Below the pieces are notes generated by a model that was not told the origin of the DNA, searched no databases, and worked only from the letters and a program-made list of their open reading frames with translations. The position numbers and the translations under genes are program-made. A stretch of DNA of 7,733 nucleotides from JBHIFB01 sp046760905 (GTDB lineage: Bacteria > Gemmatimonadota > CAZMKB01). Position 1 is the first letter of the stretch. Every line of letters begins with the position of its first letter. This document shows positions 1 through 6,822 of the stretch, one piece after another. Location of the stretch: assembly GCA_046760905.1 (NCBI GenBank), contig JBHIFB010000141.1, forward strand, positions 1-7,733. The letters are read 5' to 3'.

Positions 1-907
1 GGAAGGCAGCGAGGATCTGGTAGAGAAAGCGATGATAGATGAGTCCTGAACCATCGAGATCGAAAGCGTGATGGCCCCATTTTGAGACGTGGTACATCTC
101 ATAAGTGAAATCGATGATGAAACGCTCAAAGTCCAGCAGCACATATGGAGAGGTAGCAAGAAACGTCAACACCGCCACAAGGAGCACCTTCACTGCATTC
201 TTGCCGAAGAAACTATGAAAATCCAACTTCCCCTCTCTCCGGGAAAGCATTGGAAAGATAGACACAGCATAAATCCCGTTGTACTTCACTGAACCGGCGA
301 TTCCAGCCGTAAGCCCTACCAGATAAGGTACGGCTCGCGAGGACGAGTTGACCCCTCTCACTCCGATGTACAGGGCAAGGATCATGAAGAAGGTCATGAA
401 TACTTCCTGCTTGATATAATGGGATTCAATGACATGCAGAGGCACGATAGAGATGAATAAGGCCGCATAGAAGGCAGCTTGCCTGGAAAACAGTCTTTTC
501 ACCAGGAGATAGACGATGACCACGGTGAGTATACCGAAGGTGGCGAGTGAAACTCTGCTCAGCAGATATAGCGCCGATGCGTCAGCATCAAAGGCCAATT
601 TAAAGGCGGAGAGCGTGGGGAGTTTCCAACCGATTACGGACTCAATTGCAAAGGGGATGAAGTGAATGCCGTAATAGAGAAGCGTCAGGGCAGACAGCGA
701 GTATATCATGAAGGAGGGATAGTGGAAGAAACGTGGATTCAGATCACCGGTGTGGACTATCCTCATCACCTTCTGCATGACCCTCGTTTCGTCGATATGG
801 TAGTGGAGCGGGAGGCCGAAGTTTATCCCATAAAGCCTCATAAAAAGAGCTAAGAGGATAACCGCTCCCAGGAGCAGGTATTCCCTGCGTGTGCTGATCG
901 TTCCCAC
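1..907 (-). CDS. GT39-type membrane glycosyltransferase (GT-C), 3' end outside window
   Basis: The first 302 codons are present and open to the window edge. The product is an integral-membrane glycosyltransferase of the ArnT/PMT-like GT-C class, which uses polyprenyl-phosphate sugars on the outer face of the inner membrane. A first helix (about 10-26, EYLLLGAVILLALFMRLYGI) is followed by GLPLHYHIDE, whose D39/E40 fits the acidic catalytic motif in the first outer loop. Further helices lie at about 66-82, 107-127, 131-147, 153-169, 181-200 and 222-240, with VPLHVIESHYIKQEVFMTFF typical of the family. The start is GTG 907 with GGAGG 10 nt upstream; the in-frame TAA at about 937 blocks any earlier start, and the next in-frame ATG (839-841) would delete the first helix. 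It begins 22 nt after the deacetylase stop. Members are usually 450-600 residues, so roughly half is missing here. Confidence 0.88.
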   Translation of the reverse strand, partial: MGTISTRREYLLLGAVILLALFMRLYGINFGLPLHYHIDETRVMQKVMRIVHTGDLNPRFFHYPSFMIYSLSALTLLYYGIHFIPFAIESVIGWKLPTLSAFKLAFDADASALYLLSRVSLATFGILTVVIVYLLVKRLFSRQAAFYAALFISIVPLHVIESHYIKQEVFMTFFMILALYIGVRGVNSSSRAVPYLVGLTAGIAGSVKYNGIYAVSIFPMLSRREGKLDFHSFFGKNAVKVLLVAVLTFLATSPYVLLDFERFIIDFTYEMYHVSKWGHHAFDLDGSGLIYHRFLYQILAAF

Positions 908-917
908 TACTTTCCAT

Positions 918-922
918 CCTCC
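918..922 (-). promoter_or_regulatory. Ribosome binding site for a GTG start
   Basis: GGAGG on the minus strand lies 10 nt upstream of GTG 907. It decides the start of the GT39-type gene: an ATG at 915-917 just after it is in another frame and gives only a short, non-family peptide. Confidence 0.6.
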
Positions 923-929
923 AGCATCA

Positions 930-1697
930 TCACATTATGAACCTCATCGAGGCGATTCCCGACCTCTTAATCAGGTCGAAATATTCCCTCGCATGAAGAC
1001 AGAGGAAAGCCTCCGCATACCCCCGTATAGCAGCCTCGAGCGCCCTGCGCCTGGATAGAGCCATCGAAGTCCTCAGATAATCAACCTGCTCGAGCTGGGA
1101 ACTGAAACAGTGAAGCGCCTCCCTTTTCTTTGAGGCGTATCTAGTTACATCGACATATAGATTCGGTGAGAGGGGAGTCCACACCTCATAGCCGAGAATG
1201 AAGATATCCACATCCAGCTCCTTTTCGATTCTGTACAGGATCATGTTTGCCTCAACATGGTCCACATGATTGTCGAAGAACCATGGTATAAAAATGAGTT
1301 CGGGTGCGAAGGATTTCAACATCTGGGTCAGCTTACGGAGCACAGGTCCTGTGGGGCGAAGCCGCGTCTCGGGAGCAGACAGATGAGCCTGTTCGCTGAC
1401 TCCCAGGATCCTGCGTGCCCTTTCAGATTCCCCTCTCCTGATTCTTTCGACCTCTACCCTGTCCTCTAATTTCGGAATCCCCTCCCTCCCATCGGTAAGA
1501 TAGATCACACTGACACGGTGACCCCTGCTCAGCTGTGTCATTATGGTACCACCTGCCCCTATCACCTCGTCATCATAGTGTGGTGACAGCACAAGTGTTC
1601 TCCCTCCCGGAAGTTTCAAACGATCCTTTCCTGTATAGTGACCGCCCATCTCAAGAACAGAGCGCACATAGTTTTTATGGAATGCATGAGCCGTCAT
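930..1697 (-). CDS. PIG-L/LmbE family zinc-dependent deacetylase
   Basis: The 255-residue product is a PIG-L family hydrolase, a group that removes acetyl or other acyl groups from amino sugars (GlcNAc-PI, MshB and BshB substrates). Key residues are present: PHYDDE at 39-44 (H40 and D43 as zinc ligands, D42 as general base by analogy), GAGG at 47-50, LTDG at about 67-70, and HVDH at 144-147 (H147 as third ligand). The C-terminal SSQ...RGYAEAF (199-231) is family-typical. No signal peptide is seen, so cytoplasmic action on a nucleotide- or lipid-linked sugar is inferred. ATG 1697 is preferred because GGGAG lies 6 nt upstream; ATG 1703 is in frame but directly abuts that GGGAG. The gene overlaps the degenerate paralogue by 23 nt, implying coupled translation. 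The exact substrate is unknown. Confidence 0.9.
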   Translation of the reverse strand: MTAHAFHKNYVRSVLEMGGHYTGKDRLKLPGGRTLVLSPHYDDEVIGAGGTIMTQLSRGHRVSVIYLTDGREGIPKLEDRVEVERIRRGESERARRILGVSEQAHLSAPETRLRPTGPVLRKLTQMLKSFAPELIFIPWFFDNHVDHVEANMILYRIEKELDVDIFILGYEVWTPLSPNLYVDVTRYASKKREALHCFSSQLEQVDYLRTSMALSRRRALEAAIRGYAEAFLCLHAREYFDLIKRSGIASMRFIM

Positions 1698-2352
1698 ACA
1701 CATCTCCCAGCCTGGTGTTATGAGATATTACTGAATCTGCGACACCGAATGAGAGGTAAGATTCATACCAGCCAGCTCCCTTCCCTGTAGCAGCGCTCCG
1801 GTATATCGCGAGTACATGCGAGAATTGCGGATCCTTTTCCGGCTTCAGAACAGCCATCGCCCTCAGCTTGGCATCGTATACTTCATCGATGCGAAGCTCG
1901 TTGTCTGGGAGCATGAGAAACCTTGATTCATAGAAATAACTCCTTAAACGGTGCTTATTATCCATGGTTTTCATCATCTCCACCTCCGATCGCCCCGGCG
2001 GAAATGGATAAAAGAAAACTACATCCTCGGGAACCTTCTGTCTACTCTCGTCACTCCACTCGTGTATCGATTCCTTATCCAGGCCGAGTTCGGCCAGTGC
2101 CTCAAGGTCCCTTTCTATGGCAGGGGATCTTAAAAACAGGATACTTTTACCTCCTCTGGCATGATGCTGCGCGAGCAAACCTCCGCAGCCGGATATTATC
2201 TCATAAGCATCGACTCCATACACGGCAACACACTCAAGTGCCGAGAGTTCCATCTGATGAGGGATTATCAACAGGTTGCGTGGTCGCGGTATGAATGCTT
2301 TGGTCATTCTGCCGAGAATATTCAGTGCCCTGTCCAGCAGACTTACCCGCAT
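1675..2352 (-). CDS. Degenerate PIG-L-like protein, probable pseudoenzyme
   Basis: The 225-residue product resembles PIG-L/LmbE N-acyl-deacetylases in architecture but lacks their active site. GCGGLLAQHHARGGKSILFL (55-74) matches the helix-strand segment that follows the AHPDDE motif in PIG-L proteins, including the adjacent gene (GAGGTIMTQLSRGHRVSVIYL). In register, the metal/catalytic motif is replaced by VDAYE (47-51), and the later HxxH (HVDH next door) is replaced by SEVE (122-125). The C-terminal block YDAKLRAMAVLKPEKDPQFS through YESYLSFG (159-203) parallels the neighbour's SKKREALHCFSSQL through YAEAFLCL. The reading frame is intact, so it is not a decayed gene. I place the start at ATG 2352 (AAAGG 12 nt upstream). 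GTG 2382, 3 nt after the GT4 stop, would add 10 residues but lies in the palindrome without a ribosome site. The end overlaps the next gene. A structural or regulatory partner of the active enzyme is inferred. Confidence 0.75.
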   Translation of the reverse strand: MRVSLLDRALNILGRMTKAFIPRPRNLLIIPHQMELSALECVAVYGVDAYEIISGCGGLLAQHHARGGKSILFLRSPAIERDLEALAELGLDKESIHEWSDESRQKVPEDVVFFYPFPPGRSEVEMMKTMDNKHRLRSYFYESRFLMLPDNELRIDEVYDAKLRAMAVLKPEKDPQFSHVLAIYRSAATGKGAGWYESYLSFGVADSVISHNTRLGDVYDGSCIP

Positions 2353-2369
2353 CGACTTACACTGCCTTT

Positions 2370-2385
2370 CTTGTGTTAACACAAG
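2370..2385. repeat. Perfect 16-bp palindrome at a gene boundary
   Basis: CTTGTGTTAACACAAG is its own reverse complement and begins directly after the TGA of the GT4 gene. In RNA it could form a 6-bp stem closed by UUAA. It contains the GTG at 2382, which is the alternative start of the next gene, so folding would hide that codon. No T-run follows, so it is not a terminator. It could be a protein-binding half-site pair or chance. Confidence 0.5.
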
Positions 2386-3570
2386 TCATATGTCCAGCAT
2401 CTTTCCATAAAGATCAACGATACTCTGCAGGTGACGTTGGGGAGTAAACTCCTCACTCACAACGACCCTACCCATGCTACCCATTCGATCAGCCAATTCC
2501 TCGTCCTTGAGAAGCTGCATGAGTGCATCTGCTAGAAATTCATCATTGTTATGAGGTATTAGGATACCGGTCTCCCCATCCCGAACGAGCTCCGGGATAC
2601 CACCTATACGGGAGGCGACGACGGGTCTTCCTGCAGCCATGGCTTCGAGGACTACGAGCGGGCAGTTCTCCTTTACGACTGACGGTAAGACCAGCATCCT
2701 CGAATTCACGTAAGCGCTGCGCAGCCCCACAGGGTCCAGGAGACCCCGGAATTTCACAGCTGGCATGATGCCTAACCTTCTGGCATATTCCATCAGGCCA
2801 TGTTTCTCGGGACCATCTCCCACTATTTCTAGATTCACATTTTTAACTCTACGGTGAATTTCACTGAAAGCCCCAAGTAGGCGATCGACACCCTTGCTCT
2901 TATAAAGGGCTCCGACGAAGAGTATTGTATTTGAGCTGCTCGGCGAGGTGTGAGCATCGAAGGAGGAAGCATCCACAAAGTTCGGTATGAGCACAGGCTT
3001 CAGTCCAAAATGTCCGAAATTCTCACAGAGTGCCCTGCTGGGGGATATGAGACGCCATTTATTCTTTCTGAAGAGGCTCCTTATGATTATCTTAGACGGG
3101 GCTTTGGCTAAATATTTTTGAGCGGTTATACACCCCTCCCTCACGCAAACTTTCCCAAAGGACCAGCTGCAGATGATCCCATTCCTTCTGATCCCTGTCT
3201 CGTTCGGACAGACTAGCCTTATGTCGTGAGCGGTCTGGACGAGCGGGAGGCCTTTCGAGCATGCGAGATACACCGTGTGGGCAAAAAGGTGATTCCCCTG
3301 GACATGGACAATATCGGGTTTTTCATCCTCTATGACTTTCCGAAGCGAGGAAAACAGCTTAGGGTAAAAAACGTGATGCCTCAGCCTCCCGCTGAAGAGA
3401 CCTCCGTCGTTGAATCGAAATACATGCGACCTTCCCTCATCCTCACCGGGATTAAACGTGAATAGAGAGACGAAAAACTCCTGGGCTCTGAGAAGGTTCG
3501 TGAGTTCGAGCCTGTATTGGTTAGCGCCGCCACGAAGATCGGCGAAATCGTGGAACATAAGAACTTTCAT
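2386..3570 (-). CDS. Glycosyltransferase family 4 (GT-B fold)
   Basis: The 394-residue product transfers a sugar from a nucleotide-sugar donor to a lipid-linked acceptor at the cytoplasmic membrane face. The N-terminal Rossmann domain shows RGGANQY (13-19), IVHVQGNH (87-94) and TAHDIRLVCP (113-122). The C-terminal, donor-binding domain shows ILFVGALYKSKGVDRLL (216-232), VGDGPE (250-255) and the retaining-GT EX7E motif E301/E309 within KENCPLVVLEAMAAGRPVVAS. Four cysteines (C121, C134, C142, C147) cluster in the loop after the HD motif and may bind a metal. The ATG overlaps the flippase stop as ATGA, and GGAGG lies 5 nt upstream, so the start is secure. Length is standard for the family. The sugar and linkage cannot be told from sequence. 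Confidence 0.93.
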   Translation of the reverse strand: MKVLMFHDFADLRGGANQYRLELTNLLRAQEFFVSLFTFNPGEDEGRSHVFRFNDGGLFSGRLRHHVFYPKLFSSLRKVIEDEKPDIVHVQGNHLFAHTVYLACSKGLPLVQTAHDIRLVCPNETGIRRNGIICSWSFGKVCVREGCITAQKYLAKAPSKIIIRSLFRKNKWRLISPSRALCENFGHFGLKPVLIPNFVDASSFDAHTSPSSSNTILFVGALYKSKGVDRLLGAFSEIHRRVKNVNLEIVGDGPEKHGLMEYARRLGIMPAVKFRGLLDPVGLRSAYVNSRMLVLPSVVKENCPLVVLEAMAAGRPVVASRIGGIPELVRDGETGILIPHNNDEFLADALMQLLKDEELADRMGSMGRVVVSEEFTPQRHLQSIVDLYGKMLDI

Positions 3571-5030
3571 CCTGACCTCCGTCCGAGGACATAATGAACG
3601 ATCTTCGAAAGCGGTTCCCTGACGAACCTCTCTATCTCCTCCGGATCATACACTCCCAGCCATTTCAGCATGAGAAGGTAAGGTATGAGGGAAACGGCGA
3701 CTTTTACCGGTATATAGAAATCCCCGAGGAGGTAAATGCAGACAAGCATTGTGGATAGAGCCAAAAGAGGCCTCGGCATCATTTTCAAGTAATCAACCTT
3801 GTGCATAAGAACTCTCCTGACGAAATAGATCCTTATGAATAGATCGATTACCGTCGAGTTTAGAGAGATCCATGCCGCACCTATGTGCTGGTACTTGGGG
3901 ATGAATATGAAGTTCAAAATGACATTAAGAAGCATGTTTAGGGCGACGACAGGAGCGAATGTAGACAGCAGATTAGATTGAAGTATGACGACCCGCATCG
4001 GTGTTGTGAAAAACAGAATACCGCAGGCCCAGCTGAGTATAAACAGAACGCGAATGGATTCCTGATACTGAGGACCGAAGAAGAACAGGGTGATTTCCCT
4101 GTGGTATATTATGAGGACGCTGAAAACCGGAAGTGCTATGGTCAAGAACACCTTCTGGAGCTTTTCGTACACCAGTACCAACTGCTGACGAGCCCTGACA
4201 TAGAGTGCCGAGATAGTTGGCTGCATGGCTACGTTTATCAGGACCCCGACCATGGCAATATGCTCGAGTATCTTGTATGGCGCTGCATATATACCAACTG
4301 ATTCATCACCAACCATCTTCGACAACATGAAGAAGTCAACCCTAATGTGGATCATCATTATGAGGCCCAGGATCAGGAAGAAGAGTGCGTCTCTGAAGAT
4401 TTTCCTGCAGAAGACCACATCGAGCTCCGGCCTGAATACAGGGACGTGTCGTCTCACTATCCACATAAGTATCAGCAGTCTCATACCATTCCAGAAGGCG
4501 AAGACCAGCATTATCAATTTGATACCGAATCCCAGCCAGATGAAAAGCAGGCCGGTCGCGGAAGGCAGGAAACCGAAGATGACTTCTATGCCTGAGGTTA
4601 TATCCATCCTCTCCTTCGCCTTCAACACTGAGACGAAGGGACCGGAAAGCGTGGAGAAGATGAGGATTGGGATGCCGGCATAGAAAAGACCAAGTATCTC
4701 ACCTCTGTAACCCACAGCATGGACGAACAGGATGAGCATTATTGATATGAAGATCGATGATATGAGCTTGATACCCAGGATATTCCTGAGGTATTTCTCT
4801 GATCTGGAATAATCCCTGGCGACATCTCTCACTGTCAGTGTATCAAGCCCAAAATCGCTGAGAATACCGAAGAAGGCAAGGAAGAGGAAGACGAGCGACC
4901 ACTGACCGAATCCGCGGGTTCCAAAGTACCTGGCTGCGAATGCAACAAAGGTAATACTGATTACCTTGGTGAGAATCTGCGCTATCTGAAGCGAGAGTAT
5001 ATTTCTCAGTATCGTTAATCTCTTATCCAT
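3567..5030 (-). CDS. Polysaccharide flippase, Wzx/MOP family
   Basis: The 487-residue, very hydrophobic product is predicted to flip lipid-linked oligosaccharide units from the cytoplasmic to the outer face of the inner membrane. It has about 12-14 candidate membrane segments spread over the whole length. Family-typical stretches are ARYFGTRGFGQWSLVF with LSDFGLDTLTVRDVARD (about 33-73), IRVDFFMLSKMVGDESVGIYAA (about 229-250, the Arg/Asp-bearing helix seen in Wzx proteins) and NVILNFIFIPKYQHIGAAW (about 369-387). Length is close to the usual 420-500. The start lies 18 nt after the stop of the phosphodiesterase gene and has no Shine-Dalgarno sequence; the next Met is residue 98, so this start stands and translation probably depends on coupling. 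Its stop overlaps the next start as ATGA. Sequence alone does not tell O-antigen from exopolysaccharide flippases. Confidence 0.92.
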   Translation of the reverse strand: MDKRLTILRNILSLQIAQILTKVISITFVAFAARYFGTRGFGQWSLVFLFLAFFGILSDFGLDTLTVRDVARDYSRSEKYLRNILGIKLISSIFISIMLILFVHAVGYRGEILGLFYAGIPILIFSTLSGPFVSVLKAKERMDITSGIEVIFGFLPSATGLLFIWLGFGIKLIMLVFAFWNGMRLLILMWIVRRHVPVFRPELDVVFCRKIFRDALFFLILGLIMMIHIRVDFFMLSKMVGDESVGIYAAPYKILEHIAMVGVLINVAMQPTISALYVRARQQLVLVYEKLQKVFLTIALPVFSVLIIYHREITLFFFGPQYQESIRVLFILSWACGILFFTTPMRVVILQSNLLSTFAPVVALNMLLNVILNFIFIPKYQHIGAAWISLNSTVIDLFIRIYFVRRVLMHKVDYLKMMPRPLLALSTMLVCIYLLGDFYIPVKVAVSLIPYLLMLKWLGVYDPEEIERFVREPLSKIVHYVLGRRSG

Positions 5031-5048
5031 AATACTAGATGGGAGGAA

Positions 5049-6716
5049 TCAGCTCAAATAGCCAAGACCCTGGAGGGTTTTCCTGATTTCTTCCTCTTCG
5101 CCCGGTGAATAACCTTTCTCATCCCCCGTCTCCACAGAGCCGGAATCAGCTTTCTCATAACTGAGAACATGGGAGGCTTTGAAATCATCGCTGAAACAAT
5201 CGATAAGGACCTTACCATCCATCTCCTCAGGCACCGGCATTCCATACATGTGGATGATGGTTGGAGCGAGATCCTCGATACGGGCATCATTGATGGAGGC
5301 GGCTTTCTTGATACCCTGCCCTTTCATGAAGAGTATGCCGTTCCTACGATGGAGAGCGGGGGTATGCTCGGAAGTTTCCCGGTACAATCCGTCAACGAAG
5401 AAATCGCCCCTGGGCAGGATGCTCAGATCCCTTGTAAGAAACTGGATATCGGGTGCTAGCCGCAGGTATGGTCCTTCATACAATTCCTCTCTCTTGTATG
5501 CTCTATCTATGATTTTCCTTCCATTGGAATCCTGCAGCTCTTCGAGTCCTTTTATAAGTTCATCTCGTAATCGTTCGTATTCATCACCTGGTTCGACTAT
5601 ACCCTGGGGTTCCCTGCCTCTCATGTTGATTATGATGATTTCCTCGCCTCCACTGAGGCTCGAAAAGGCCTTGGTCCTTGACCAATCGATCATCGAGAGG
5701 TATACTCTATCAGTTGATTCATTGAACAGCTGGGGTTTCAGGAAGCGGATGCACCTCCTGCTCAACGATTTCAGTGGACTCCGCATGATTCTCCCCTCTC
5801 CCAGGTGATCGCCCTCGATCCCAATCATCCTAGCCTTCAGAGATGAGCCTGGTTTCAACCTGAGGTACCCATTATCCAGCAGCCATCGATTGACATAGAA
5901 TCGCCCTTCTATCGGACCACAACCGTGATCAGACATTATGATAACGGTTACATCCTCACCCGTCTCAGACATTATCGTACCGAGGTATTCATCCAGCATC
6001 TCGTAACACATTTCAATGATGCGCCCATATTTCTCGCTCTCAACAGGATACCTCTCCCGGTACTCAGGTACCCTGAATCTCCAGGCCCGATGCTGAACCA
6101 GATCTATTGACCTGAACACAGTCATGAAAAAATTCCAGTCGAGCTTCCCCATAAGGTAAAGTGATGCTTCAAGGATTTTCCTGGTGGCATAGAGCATATG
6201 TGTGAAAGCACCCATCTCATCCCCTCCCCAGAAGATTTTCTCCGATTCGCTATCGAGAGGATAATCGCCGAGTGCCCTGATTAGTTCGAGATGAAGATCC
6301 GGTGGATAAGTGAACACGCTCTCCTTGCTCGGGGTGAGGAGTCCTCCCACCAGGAATCCATTCACCTGTTCGGGCGGATAGGTGAGCGGCACGTTCACAA
6401 CAGCCACTTTCTTCCCGTGATCACTGAGTATTCTCCACAAGCTTTTCGCCCTGATAGAATTGAAGGTGATAAATGGACGGTAATATGTGTCAGCCTTCCT
6501 CTCCCTGAAGTAATAGACGCCGTGACCACCCGGTTTCATGCCGGTCATGAATGAAGACCATGCGACTGAACTGTTGGGTGGTATGGTCGAGAAAAGAGTT
6601 CCCGATACGCCTTCCTCCCTGATATTTGAGAGGTTGGGGAGCTTCCCTTCCCGCATCATCGGTTCGGCTATATCGAGCGTGGCTCCATCGAACCCAACAA
6701 CGAGAATCCTCTTCAT
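5049..6716 (-). CDS. AlkP-superfamily phosphodiesterase/phosphotransferase (soluble)
   Basis: The 555-residue product belongs to the type I phosphodiesterase/nucleotide pyrophosphatase branch of the alkaline phosphatase superfamily, which uses two metal ions and a Ser/Thr nucleophile. Visible motifs: GFDGAT with metal ligand D10; PPNSSVAWSSFMTG, where S49 aligns with the usual nucleophile; SIDLVQH with D205 and H209; MSDHG with D263 and H264; SEHT with a last ligand His at about 451; and DLAPTIIHMYGMPVPEEMDG at about 481-500. No signal peptide or membrane helix is evident, so I infer a cytoplasmic enzyme. The tail is an acidic, Ser/Gly-rich linker (about 522-545) ending in LQGLGYLS. The start at 6716 is preferred: GGGAG and GGGA lie 10 and 4 nt upstream, and the protein opens directly into the beta strand of the fold. 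A GTG at 6758 would add 14 residues but lies in the hairpin loop with no ribosome site. The substrate is not readable; a glycan-linked phosphodiester or phospholipid head group is inferred from the neighbours. Confidence 0.9.
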   Translation of the reverse strand: MKRILVVGFDGATLDIAEPMMREGKLPNLSNIREEGVSGTLFSTIPPNSSVAWSSFMTGMKPGGHGVYYFRERKADTYYRPFITFNSIRAKSLWRILSDHGKKVAVVNVPLTYPPEQVNGFLVGGLLTPSKESVFTYPPDLHLELIRALGDYPLDSESEKIFWGGDEMGAFTHMLYATRKILEASLYLMGKLDWNFFMTVFRSIDLVQHRAWRFRVPEYRERYPVESEKYGRIIEMCYEMLDEYLGTIMSETGEDVTVIIMSDHGCGPIEGRFYVNRWLLDNGYLRLKPGSSLKARMIGIEGDHLGEGRIMRSPLKSLSRRCIRFLKPQLFNESTDRVYLSMIDWSRTKAFSSLSGGEEIIIINMRGREPQGIVEPGDEYERLRDELIKGLEELQDSNGRKIIDRAYKREELYEGPYLRLAPDIQFLTRDLSILPRGDFFVDGLYRETSEHTPALHRRNGILFMKGQGIKKAASINDARIEDLAPTIIHMYGMPVPEEMDGKVLIDCFSDDFKASHVLSYEKADSGSVETGDEKGYSPGEEEEIRKTLQGLGYLS

Positions 6717-6735
6717 TCGATCCCATCTCCCGTTA

Positions 6736-6776
6736 TAAAAATTTTCCCCCTTCCACACGTGCCGGTGAAGGGGGAA
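6736..6776 (-). terminator. Candidate intrinsic terminator/attenuator after the export gene
   Basis: Read on the minus strand, TTCCCCCTTC (6776-6767) and GAAGGGGGAA (6753-6744) are perfect 10-bp complements around a 13-nt loop. They are followed by AA and then TTTTT (6741-6737 region). This is the shape of a Rho-independent terminator for transcripts coming from the export gene. On the plus strand the same stem is followed by GCATACTCGG, so it would not terminate in that direction. The stem has five consecutive G-C pairs but A/T-rich ends, and the loop is longer than in strong terminators, so partial read-through is plausible. It lies only about 20 nt before the next start codon, so it could instead modulate expression of the downstream genes. 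Confidence 0.55.
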
Positions 6777-6822
6777 GCATACTCGGTACCATCAACCACA
6801 CCGTCTCAGCCTTATCCTACCC

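Noticed and set aside
662..853. Plus-strand open frame and others at 89-292 in the left part
   Set aside because: These lie opposite the continuous minus-strand GT39-type frame, which runs off the window edge and has clear membrane-helix and family motifs.
4225..4683. Plus-strand open frame of 152 codons opposite the flippase gene
   Set aside because: Shadow of a strongly supported membrane-protein gene; no domain resemblance.
5179..5808. Long plus-strand open frame (209 codons) opposite the AlkP-like gene
   Set aside because: It is antisense to a gene with clear family motifs, its translation is Ser/Arg/Pro-rich without recognisable domains, and it lacks a convincing ribosome site.
6733..6792. 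Minus-strand 19-codon frame spanning the hairpin, a possible leader peptide
   Set aside because: It ends just after the T-run, as an attenuator leader might, but has no Shine-Dalgarno sequence and no run of regulatory codons.
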